In this document: in pieces, positions 47,317 to 54,280 of the stretch
Layout of the letters: every line of letters begins with the position of its first letter
Position numbering within the stretch: position 1 is the stretch's first letter
DNA from: an uncultured Clostridia bacterium
GTDB taxonomy: Bacteria > Bacillota > Clostridia > TANB77 > CAG-465
Assembly: GCA_934132895.1 (NCBI GenBank)
Contig: CAKPAG010000001.1
Coordinates: forward strand, 1 to 64,000
Length of the DNA stretch: 64,000 bases
Direction: 5' to 3'
Program-made: the position numbers and the translations under genes
Notes under the pieces: generated by a model
Told to the model about the DNA's origin: nothing
The model's database searches: none
Seen by the model: the letters and a program-made list of their open reading frames with translations, nothing else

Positions 47317-48195
47317 CTATTTTAATTCTAAACATTCTTTATATACGTCATTTTTGTTTAAACCTTTTAATTTGGCTACTTTTTTTATAGCTTCTTTTTT
47401 ATCTAAACCATTTTTTATTTCGTTTAATACAAGTTCTCTACTTGTCACAGATTTTAAATATTCATTTTCTTCCTTTTCTTTTAACTCTTCTGAAATTCCT
47501 TCTATTACTAAAACTATTTCTCCCTTTATTCCATTTAAAGAAATTTCTTCTATTTCTTCAGCTATTGTAGTATATATGTACTCTTCATGTATTTTAGTAA
47601 GTTCTCTTGCTACACAAATATTTCTATTACCAAAATATTCTTTCATATCTTTCAAAGTAGCTAAAATCTTATGTGGTGCTTCATAAAATATCATTGTTCT
47701 TGTTTCATTTTTTAACTCTGAAAGTCTTGCTTTCCTTTGTTTTTTATTTATAGAAAGAAAGCCTTCAAAAGTAAATCTTGTACTATCAATACCACTTCCA
47801 ACTATTGCTGTAGCAAGTGCTGTAACACCAGGTATTACTTCTACATTATATCCATTTTGAACTAAATACTTAACTAGATTTTGTCCTGGATCAGATATAA
47901 CAGGCATACCAGCATCAGAAACTAAAGCTAAGTTTTTTTTAGTATTTAAATACTCAACTACTTTTTCTATTTTTTCATCTTCATTATGTCTATGATAGCT
48001 TATCATATGTTTTTCTATGTTCAAATGATTTAATAACTTTAAAGTTTGTCTTGTATCTTCAGCTAAAATCATATCTACATTTTTTAATGTTTCTATTGCT
48101 CTTAACGTTATATCACCTAAATTCCCTATAGGTGTTCCAACTATATATAATGTTCCTTTTTCAGTATTTTTAACATTCTTATTCTTTTGGCTCAT
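47317..48195 (-). CDS. rsmI: 16S rRNA (cytidine-1402) 2'-O-methyltransferase
   Basis: 292 aa. GTLYIVGTPIGNLGDITLRA, ILAEDTRQTLKLLNH, LVSDAGMPVISDPGQNLVKY and VIPGVTALATAIVGSGI are diagnostic of RsmI in the tetrapyrrole-methylase fold. It modifies C1402 in the ribosomal decoding centre, with RsmH. It follows uvrC by 21 bp. Confidence 0.95.
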   Translation of the reverse strand: MSQKNKNVKNTEKGTLYIVGTPIGNLGDITLRAIETLKNVDMILAEDTRQTLKLLNHLNIEKHMISYHRHNEDEKIEKVVEYLNTKKNLALVSDAGMPVISDPGQNLVKYLVQNGYNVEVIPGVTALATAIVGSGIDSTRFTFEGFLSINKKQRKARLSELKNETRTMIFYEAPHKILATLKDMKEYFGNRNICVARELTKIHEEYIYTTIAEEIEEISLNGIKGEIVLVIEGISEELKEKEENEYLKSVTSRELVLNEIKNGLDKKEAIKKVAKLKGLNKNDVYKECLELK

Positions 48196-48216
48196 AATAT
48201 CCTCTTTTCTTTCTAA

Positions 48217-49833
48217 TTACTTTTTAGATATTTTATCTCTTAAACTCCTATGATATGTTATTGCAAATCTATGTACTTCATCTTGCAAAAATGTTAAGAA
48301 ATTAAGTATCTTTTTTTCTTTACTTAGATCAAACTCTGTACCATTTAAGTCGATTAATCCTCTTGTTCTATGTTTATCATTTTTTACCATTCCATATATA
48401 TTGGCTGTTTCATTTGAGTCTTCAAAGGCCTTTTTTACCATCTTAAGCTGATTTTTTCCGCCATCGATTAATACGACATCAGGAAGCGGCCACTCTTCAG
48501 AGTGCTTAAGTCTTCTAGTTATAACCTCATACATACATTTAGGATCATCTTGAGTTAAAGTACTTTTTATTCTGAATTTTCTATACATCTTTTTGTTTAG
48601 TTTTCCTTCTTCAAATCTAATCATACAGCCTACTATGTAATCGTTTCTTAAATTTGATATATCATAACACTCTATCGAATCAATTGGCTCTTTAAATCCT
48701 AACATTTCAGATAACTCTTCAACTACATTATTTTTCTTATCTTCAATGTTTATGTTTATATTATTTTCAACCATTTTAACAAGATTAGATTTCTCACCTC
48801 TTTTTGGTGAAAATACTTTTAATACTATATCTTTTTCTTTAAAAAATTCATTCAAAAGTTCTACATCTTTTTCTTCTAACTTAGCATACATTTTTTTAGG
48901 AACATCTTTTTCATTAATATAGTAATTTGAAATTATTTGAATAAAAGCTTCATCTTTTTCGTCTTTATCTACTTCATCAATTTTTACATTGTCATGTAAT
49001 ACCACTTTATAATTACGTATTTTAAATACTTGTATGTATAGTGTACCAGAAAGATAAACATATCCCCATATATCACTACTATTTTCATTAAGGTTTGCAA
49101 CAGTTTGTTTAGCACTTATCTTTTCTATTTCTTCTAATCTCTTTTTTAAAATTGCCGCCCTTTCGAATTCTAGGTTTTCTATGCATCTTTCTATATCTTC
49201 TGTTATTATTTCTTTTATCTTATTATTCTTTCCCTCTAGGAAAAGTACAACTTGATTTATCATTTCTCTATATTCTTTTAAATTTAAATCGTTAATACAT
49301 GGACCTAAGCATCTTCCTATATGATAATACAAACATGGCCCTACATTTTTGTTTTTTTCTAAATTATATTTGCATCTTTTTATTGGAAATATCTGCTTTA
49401 TTGTTGCAAGTACATCTCTCATTGATGATACACTAGTATACGGTCCAAAGTACAAAGAGCCATCTTCTTTTTTTGTCCTTGTAACAAATATAACTGGATA
49501 TTTGTCTTTTATTTTTACCTTAATATACGGATAGCTTTTATCATCTTTTAACATAACATTAAACTTAGGATTATATTCTTTTATATAATTACATTCTAAT
49601 ACTAAAGCCTCTACTTCATTACTTGTAACTATATAGTCTATATCTCTTACTAAAGATGCCATTTTTTCAATTCTTGCTGTTTTATTATTTTTTTGGAAAT
49701 ACTGTCTTACCCTTTTTCTTAAATGTATTGCTTTTCCCACATAAATAACTGTACCATTTTCATCTTTCATCATATATATTCCAGGATTTAATGGGATTTT
49801 TGAAACTATATCTTTAACATATGGATTATTCAC
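48217..49833 (-). CDS. uvrC: UvrABC nuclease subunit C lacking C-terminal HhH domain
   Basis: 538 aa. GIY-YIG domain at the N-terminus (NPGIYMMKDENGTVIYVGKA), a UVR motif (IERCIENLEFERAAILKKRL) and the RNase H-like domain (IECYDISNLRND; DVVLIDGGKNQL; HRFAITYHRSLRD). UvrC normally runs to about 600 aa with a C-terminal tandem helix-hairpin-helix after YHR; here it stops 9 residues after YHR. The rsmI ribosome site follows at once, so no frameshifted remainder exists. Start GTG. Confidence 0.93.
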   Translation of the reverse strand: MNNPYVKDIVSKIPLNPGIYMMKDENGTVIYVGKAIHLRKRVRQYFQKNNKTARIEKMASLVRDIDYIVTSNEVEALVLECNYIKEYNPKFNVMLKDDKSYPYIKVKIKDKYPVIFVTRTKKEDGSLYFGPYTSVSSMRDVLATIKQIFPIKRCKYNLEKNKNVGPCLYYHIGRCLGPCINDLNLKEYREMINQVVLFLEGKNNKIKEIITEDIERCIENLEFERAAILKKRLEEIEKISAKQTVANLNENSSDIWGYVYLSGTLYIQVFKIRNYKVVLHDNVKIDEVDKDEKDEAFIQIISNYYINEKDVPKKMYAKLEEKDVELLNEFFKEKDIVLKVFSPKRGEKSNLVKMVENNININIEDKKNNVVEELSEMLGFKEPIDSIECYDISNLRNDYIVGCMIRFEEGKLNKKMYRKFRIKSTLTQDDPKCMYEVITRRLKHSEEWPLPDVVLIDGGKNQLKMVKKAFEDSNETANIYGMVKNDKHRTRGLIDLNGTEFDLSKEKKILNFLTFLQDEVHRFAITYHRSLRDKISKK

Positions 49834-49877
49834 ATCTTACCACCTAACTAAACAAAATTATATATACTAATATTTAT

Positions 49878-49888
49878 ATTATACCATA
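49878..49888 (-). promoter_or_regulatory. extended -10 promoter of uvrC
   Basis: ATGG-TATAAT on the minus strand (TATAAT at 49878-49883), about 45 bp before the uvrC GTG. I see no good -35. Confidence 0.45.
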
Positions 49889-49896
49889 TTTTTTCA

Positions 49897-49943
49897 AAAA
49901 AAGGAAATTCTGTACGTATTTTAATATAACACATACAGAATTT
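49897..49943 (-). terminator. second hairpin after spoVG
   Basis: AAATTCTGTA/TACAGAATTT (49905-49914, 49934-49943) with a long loop; on the minus strand it is followed by CCTTTTTTTG. It backs up the first terminator. Confidence 0.65.
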
Positions 49944-49950
49944 CTAGGTA

Positions 49951-49986
49951 TTAAAAGAGGGAAAAGTTCGTAAATTATATCCCTCT
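49951..49986 (-). terminator. first terminator after spoVG
   Basis: AGAGGGA/TCCCTCT stem (49956-49962, 49980-49986) followed on the minus strand by TTTTAAT, about 25 bp after the spoVG stop. Confidence 0.65.
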
Positions 49987-50009
49987 TAGTTTTCTAAAAA
50001 ATTTCTTAA

Positions 50010-50264
50010 CTATTCAGCCTCATTATACTTGTCAAGAATTGCTTTTAAAAGCATTTCTCTAGTTTCAGTATTAATTGGATGAGCAATGTCTTTAAATTCT
50101 CCGCTTGGAGTTTTTCTGCTAGGCATAGCTATAAAGAAACCATTATCGCTTTCAATAACTTTAATATCATGTATTACGAATACATCATCAATAGTTATAG
50201 AAGCTATAGCTTTCATTTTACCTTGAGAAGCTATTTTTCTTACTCTTACGTCTGTTATTTGCAT
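50010..50264 (-). CDS. spoVG: septation/sporulation regulator SpoVG
   Basis: 84 aa. [31 protein letters not shown] and [20 protein letters not shown] are near-invariant SpoVG sequence. It is a small RNA/DNA-binding regulator of sporulation and surface functions in Firmicutes. The ATG at 50264 was chosen by homology; AAGGCGG lies 8-10 nt upstream and a GTG three codons earlier is less likely. Confidence 0.95.
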   Translation of the reverse strand: MQITDVRVRKIASQGKMKAIASITIDDVFVIHDIKVIESDNGFFIAMPSRKTPSGEFKDIAHPINTETREMLLKAILDKYNEAE

Positions 50265-50297
50265 TTTACACACCGCCTTCCTGTTTAGTACAACTAT

Positions 50298-50326
50298 ATT
50301 ATTGCATAATATTTTTTTAATGTCAA
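50298..50326 (-). promoter_or_regulatory. promoter of spoVG
   Basis: Perfect TTGACA (50321-50326), 17-nt spacer, AATAAT (50298-50303) on the minus strand, 34 bp before the start. In Bacillus this gene is driven by sigma-H; here a sigma-A-type site is what I see. Confidence 0.55.
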
Positions 50327-50408
50327 TAGTTTGTTTACAATAATTTCCAAATTTTTTAAGTTTGTTTTTAGAGGCTTTTTTATTGTAAAATGTACTATAT
50401 TATATATT

Positions 50409-51089
50409 TTATTTATATAGTATTTTTGTTCTTTTAACGTTATATTCAATAGTAGGTTCATCTATATATTCTCTATACCCATCCATTATAGTACTAGGTT
50501 TAAGATTAGAGTTAGAACCTGCAAGTACTGTTATTTCTAAAGAATTATCTAAAGAAAAATCATATGTAATTATTTGTTGTTTTATATCTATTCTTTCCAT
50601 TCTATTTTTAGATTTTTTTAATACTAAGATATTTTTTTGTTCTAAATAACCTTCCATTTTTCTTTTATATTCATTTTTTATATTTTCAATTTGAGCCTTA
50701 GTTTTGTCCTTAAATATTTCATCATTATATACTAGTGTTATAACATAAGTAGCAGCATATACTTTAGCCATTATGCTTCTTTTATCATCATTTACATATT
50801 CTGCTGAAAGAATAGTAATACCATTTGGCAACACTCTATTTAATTGTTTGATTAAATAAGGAGTTTCAACTTTTTCTGTAAGTTTTGCTTCTAATATTTC
50901 TCCTGTACTTTCTATACCTACTGATAATGGATGTGCAAATACAATCTCAGCTCTAGGATTAAAGCCATTTGAAAAAGCAATTGGTATATCTGCTCTAGAA
51001 AAAGCTTGTTCAAAAATTTTTACTATATCTAAATGAGAAAGATATATGGCTTCTTGTGATTTACTATATATAATTTGCAATTTTTCCAC
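50409..51089 (-). CDS. DUF2344 / TIGR03936 radical-SAM-associated protein
   Basis: 226 aa. IIYSKSQEAIYLSHLDIVKI, RADIPIAFSNGFNPRAEIVF and HPLSVGIESTGEILEA are hallmarks of TIGR03936/DUF2344. The domain is usually encoded next to or fused with a radical SAM protein (TIGR03960) ahead of rnG/rplU; no such partner is adjacent here. Start GTG, site GGGTG. Role unknown. Confidence 0.88.
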   Translation of the reverse strand: MEKLQIIYSKSQEAIYLSHLDIVKIFEQAFSRADIPIAFSNGFNPRAEIVFAHPLSVGIESTGEILEAKLTEKVETPYLIKQLNRVLPNGITILSAEYVNDDKRSIMAKVYAATYVITLVYNDEIFKDKTKAQIENIKNEYKRKMEGYLEQKNILVLKKSKNRMERIDIKQQIITYDFSLDNSLEITVLAGSNSNLKPSTIMDGYREYIDEPTIEYNVKRTKILYK

Positions 51090-51116
51090 ACTATCACCCT
51101 ACCTTCTTTTAGCCCA

Positions 51117-51145
51117 ATTATACCACAGTAAGGTTCAAAAATCAA
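51117..51145 (-). promoter_or_regulatory. promoter of the DUF2344 gene
   Basis: TTGATT (51140-51145), 17-nt spacer and extended TGG-TATAAT (51117-51122) on the minus strand, 27 bp before the GTG start. Confidence 0.55.
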
Positions 51146-51188
51146 AGTTTTTAAGTAAATATTTTAACAAATCTTACATATTATTTAA

Positions 51189-51325
51189 TTAAACTGACTT
51201 TATTCTTTCTATTTCACATATTGGAATATCTATTAAACTAGATATAACCTAGCACTTCCTGTTAGTTCATGACATATTAATACTGCCTTTTTTATTTTCT
51301 CCTTTTCTTCCACTGCCCTTTTCAT
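51189..51325 (-). pseudogene. internally deleted remnant of a second Rpn gene
   Basis: 51230-51325 is nearly identical in DNA to 51631-51715 of the intact neighbour (encoding KRAVEEKEKIKKAVLICHEL followed by TGSA); the next stretch, in a shifted frame, encodes ISSLIDIPICEIERIKSV, matching the neighbour's last residues (ISSLIDMPVSKVKKISLL). The linker and repeat tail between them are gone. This is a decayed tandem duplicate. Confidence 0.75.
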
Positions 51326-51335
51326 TCCTTTAATA

Positions 51336-52304
51336 TTAAAGCAAACTTATTTTTTTAACTTTACTTACAGGCATGTCTATTAAACTGGATATTTTCTCAA
51401 TATTCATTCCAGACTTGAGTAGTTTTTTTATTATTTTTATTCTTTCTTCTGTTTTTCCTTTAGCTTTTCCTTCTGCTATTCCCTCTGCTTTTCCTTCGGC
51501 TATTCCCTCTGCCTTTCCTTCGGCTCTTCCTTTAGCTTCTCCTACTTCCTCTCCTCTGGTATATTCTTCTGTTAGAAAATCTTTTCTCCATTTTTCATTT
51601 AATTCTCTTACTCTTTTAGCTCTAGCACTTCCTGTTAATTCATGACATATTAATACTGCATTTTTTATTTTCTCGTTTTCTTCCACTGCTCTTTTCACCC
51701 CTTCCTTATTTCTCTTAGCATCTAAAAATGCTAACCACATATCAAATTCATTATACTCTTCTATTTTTTTATCTCTAAACTTTTCTAACTCTATATAACA
51801 TACCTTACAATTTGAATTTAACTCTTTGTTTCTATTATTTTTTAATACCGTTATTCCTTCTAGTATATAATCTTTTTCTTCTTTCATTAAACTTTTATCT
51901 AATATTGAAATCTGCATTACTGGTTTTAGTTTATTATATATGTCTCCTTTTTTTAATTGCTCAGCTATTAATTTTGCTGCATAATATGTTGTCCTTTTTA
52001 AGATTAACTTATCTTCTTTTACTTGCATTTCTATATCACATATCATTTCTTCATCTATTATTGCCTTTATATCTATTCTTCCTACTTTTTCTCTTACGTC
52101 ATCTACATCTAATGATACTTCATTTGCTACCTCTAACTTTTTTATTTTCCTTTTTAATAACTTCTCTAGAAAATCTTGGAGTAAGTCTTCATTTCCTTTT
52201 TTAGAAAATAACATCTGAAATATTATATTTTCTCTCGGGTCTATTCCGGCATCTATTATTTCATATAATTTGGCTTTTTCTAAATCTTCATTATTATATT
52301 TCAA
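51336..52304 (-). CDS. Rpn family PD-(D/E)XK nuclease (putative transposase)
   Basis: About 322 aa. IIDAGIDPRENIIFQMLFSK, GRIDIKAIIDEEMICDIEMQ (the D...ExQ nuclease core) and KRTTYYAAKLIAEQLKKG match Rpn/DUF-type recombination-promoting nucleases. After ELTGSARAKRVRELNEKW comes a low-complexity tail of EG-rich 8-residue repeats. The start is TTG at 52304 because AAGGAGGG lies 8 nt upstream and the protein then begins MKYNNEDLEKAK as in relatives; the ATG at 52340 has no site. Confidence 0.8.
   Translation of the reverse strand: MKYNNEDLEKAKLYEIIDAGIDPRENIIFQMLFSKKGNEDLLQDFLEKLLKRKIKKLEVANEVSLDVDDVREKVGRIDIKAIIDEEMICDIEMQVKEDKLILKRTTYYAAKLIAEQLKKGDIYNKLKPVMQISILDKSLMKEEKDYILEGITVLKNNRNKELNSNCKVCYIELEKFRDKKIEEYNEFDMWLAFLDAKRNKEGVKRAVEENEKIKNAVLICHELTGSARAKRVRELNEKWRKDFLTEEYTRGEEVGEAKGRAEGKAEGIAEGKAEGIAEGKAKGKTEERIKIIKKLLKSGMNIEKISSLIDMPVSKVKKISLL
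51471..51518 (-). repeat. two 24-nt tandem repeats in the Rpn gene tail
   Basis: Units 51471-51494 and 51495-51518 differ at two positions and encode GKAEGIAE twice; partial copies flank them. In-frame repeats of this kind vary in copy number by slippage. Confidence 0.75.
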
Positions 52305-52331
52305 TATATCTCTTCCCTCCTTATTATATAT

Positions 52332-52405
52332 TATTTTCACATGTTAGTCAACGCATTAAATGTATTTTTGCACTTTAATTGTGTTTAAAATCACATGTGA
52401 AAATA
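52332..52405. repeat. inverted repeat upstream of the Rpn gene
   Basis: TATTTTCACATGT (52332-52344) and ACATGTGAAAATA (52393-52405) are perfect 13-bp inverted copies 48 bp apart. The rest of the 52406-52643 gap is AT-rich and shows no gene. It could be an operator, a hairpin recognised by a mobile-element protein or one end of an insertion. Confidence 0.55.
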
Positions 52406-52643
52406 GTCTATTTGTTTTTACTACTTATCTTTATTACTATTTTTTCTCTACTTGAATTTTAAGATTTAAAATTAAGATTAAATTATCTTTGAATTAAAAT
52501 TTTGAACTTAATTATTTAAATTAACTATGTTTTTAAATTGTATATACAAATAATTTTAAAATTTTATAACAGTGATATTATTATACATTACGTGATGCTT
52601 TTTGTAAATACTTTTACCTTAAAAATCGGTCGTAAAATTTCGA

Positions 52644-52670
52644 CAAAAAAAGAGAAGATTTCATCTTCCC
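52644..52670 (-). terminator. terminator of ung
   Basis: GAAGAT/ATCTTC stem (52654-52659, 52663-52668), three-base loop, followed by CTTTTTTT on the minus strand, just after the ung stop. Confidence 0.8.
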
Positions 52671-52676
52671 CAATAT

Positions 52677-53339
52677 TTAAATATCATCTATTTGCCAATC
52701 AATTTCTGCCATATTATGTTCTTTTAAAAATTTATTTGTTTTTGAAAAATGCGAACATCCTTCAAATCCATACTTTACAGAGAATGGGCTTGGATGAGAA
52801 CTTGTAAGAACTAAATGTATAGGATTTGTTATAAGGATCTGCTTTTCTTTTGCAAATTTTCCCCATAACAAAAATACGACAGGTGTATTTTTGTTATTTA
52901 TTTCTGTTATTATCCTATCAGTAAATATTTCCCATCCTTTTCCTTGGTGAGAAGCAGGTTTATCCTTTTCTACAGTTAAGACACTGTTTAAAAGAAGTAC
53001 TCCTTGTCTTGCCCATTTTAGTAAATATCCATTATTAGGAATTTTATATCCTAAATCTCTATTTATTTCTTTATAGATATTTTGTAAAGAAGGTGGTACT
53101 TTTATTCCTGGATTAACTGAAAAGCACATTCCATGAGCTTCCCCTTCTCCATGATATGGATCTTGTCCTATTATAACAACTTTAACATATTCATAAGGAG
53201 TATTTTTTAGTGCGAAAAAAATGTTTTCTCTTGGCGGATATATTGTTTTAGTTTTATATTCATTATCTATGAATTCATGTAGCTTTTTATAATAGTCTTT
53301 TTTGCTTTCTTCTTCAATTATTTCTTTAAAACGACTCAT
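52677..53339 (-). CDS. ung: uracil-DNA glycosylase, family 1
   Basis: 220 aa. VVIIGQDPYHGEGEAHGMCF (catalytic Asp and water-activating motif), LLLNSVLTVEKDKPASHQGK, VFLLWGKFA and SSHPSPFSV (catalytic His) are all present. It removes uracil from DNA, feeding xth in base-excision repair. GGAGGA site. Confidence 0.97.
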   Translation of the reverse strand: MSRFKEIIEEESKKDYYKKLHEFIDNEYKTKTIYPPRENIFFALKNTPYEYVKVVIIGQDPYHGEGEAHGMCFSVNPGIKVPPSLQNIYKEINRDLGYKIPNNGYLLKWARQGVLLLNSVLTVEKDKPASHQGKGWEIFTDRIITEINNKNTPVVFLLWGKFAKEKQILITNPIHLVLTSSHPSPFSVKYGFEGCSHFSKTNKFLKEHNMAEIDWQIDDI

Positions 53340-53349
53340 ATTATTCCTC

Positions 53350-54018
53350 CTAAAGTGTAACTCCTTTTAATGATATAAGTAACCTTATTCTTCTTTTTGC
53401 ACTATCTAATTTTACTTGCTTGTCGTGTCCTGGATAAATCATCACATCATCAAATCTATTAAATATTTTTCTTAAAGAATTTACCATATCACTAAAACTT
53501 CCTGAATAAAGATCACATCTTCCATAACAGTCACAAAATATAGTGTCTCCTGTAAATAATATATTAGAGCTACTCTCATATATACATATACATCCCGCAG
53601 TATGACCAGGAGTATGTATAACTTCAAATTGCATACTAAGGACTTCAAATTTGTAACCGTCTTCTACTTCTATTATATCTTCATCTTTTATATTTTGTAA
53701 ATTAACTCCTAATTCATGCGAATAATTTTCATCTGCATTAGTCAAAGCCTCTTTATCATTTCTATGTATTAATATTTTAGCATTTGTATTTTTTCGCACT
53801 TCTTCTAATGCTCCTATATGGTCTCCATGAGCATGAGTTACAACAATATATCTTACTTTTACATTTTTACTATTTATTTCATCTAATATTTTTTTAGCAT
53901 CATCAGCGGGATCAATTAATATGCCTTCTCTTTTACCATCTTTTTCATCGAAAGCAAGATAGGTGTTAGTAATATGACCACTTGATGCAACATCTATTTC
54001 TATAATATCTACTTTCAT
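53350..54018 (-). CDS. MBL-fold hydrolase (glyoxalase II-like)
   Basis: 222 aa. VVTHAHGDHIGALEE is the HxHxDH zinc motif, VIHTPGHTAGCICIY the second histidine, LFTGDTIFCDCYGRCDLY the bridging Asp and YPGHDKQ the last His. Most likely a hydroxyacylglutathione-hydrolase-like enzyme or general MBL hydrolase. It lies 10 bp before ung in one transcription unit with rel. Confidence 0.9.
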   Translation of the reverse strand: MKVDIIEIDVASSGHITNTYLAFDEKDGKREGILIDPADDAKKILDEINSKNVKVRYIVVTHAHGDHIGALEEVRKNTNAKILIHRNDKEALTNADENYSHELGVNLQNIKDEDIIEVEDGYKFEVLSMQFEVIHTPGHTAGCICIYESSSNILFTGDTIFCDCYGRCDLYSGSFSDMVNSLRKIFNRFDDVMIYPGHDKQVKLDSAKRRIRLLISLKGVTL

Positions 54019-54043
54019 TTTAATACTTAATACCTTTCAATAA

Positions 54044-54262
54044 TTACAACATAAAGTTATCACTTTTTTTAAAGAATATTTTCCTTACTGCTTCTTTTAT
54101 CTCCTCTTTATTAACTGGATAAAGAGTTCCTCCAACATTTTCGTATACTTCTCTATTTGCATCAATATAATACACTACTCCATCTACTGTCACATTTGCT
54201 ATAATATTTTTTCCACTAGTAAGTATTTCTTCTCTTAAATTATCTTCTTCCATATATTTCAT
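54044..54262 (-). CDS. small hypothetical protein between rel and MBL genes
   Basis: 72 aa, soluble. ANVTVDGVVYYIDANREVYE and GGTLYPVNKEEIKEAVRKIF suggest a small beta-sheet with a helix. The ATG at 54262 has AGGAGG 7 nt upstream. Family not recognised; position suggests co-expression with rel. Confidence 0.7.
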   Translation of the reverse strand: MKYMEEDNLREEILTSGKNIIANVTVDGVVYYIDANREVYENVGGTLYPVNKEEIKEAVRKIFFKKSDNFML

Positions 54263-54280
54263 ATTTCTTCCTCCTACACT

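Noticed and set aside
51471..51518. Short tandem repeats as a CRISPR array
   Set aside because: Only two 24-nt units with no spacers, in frame within a coding sequence; they are protein repeats.
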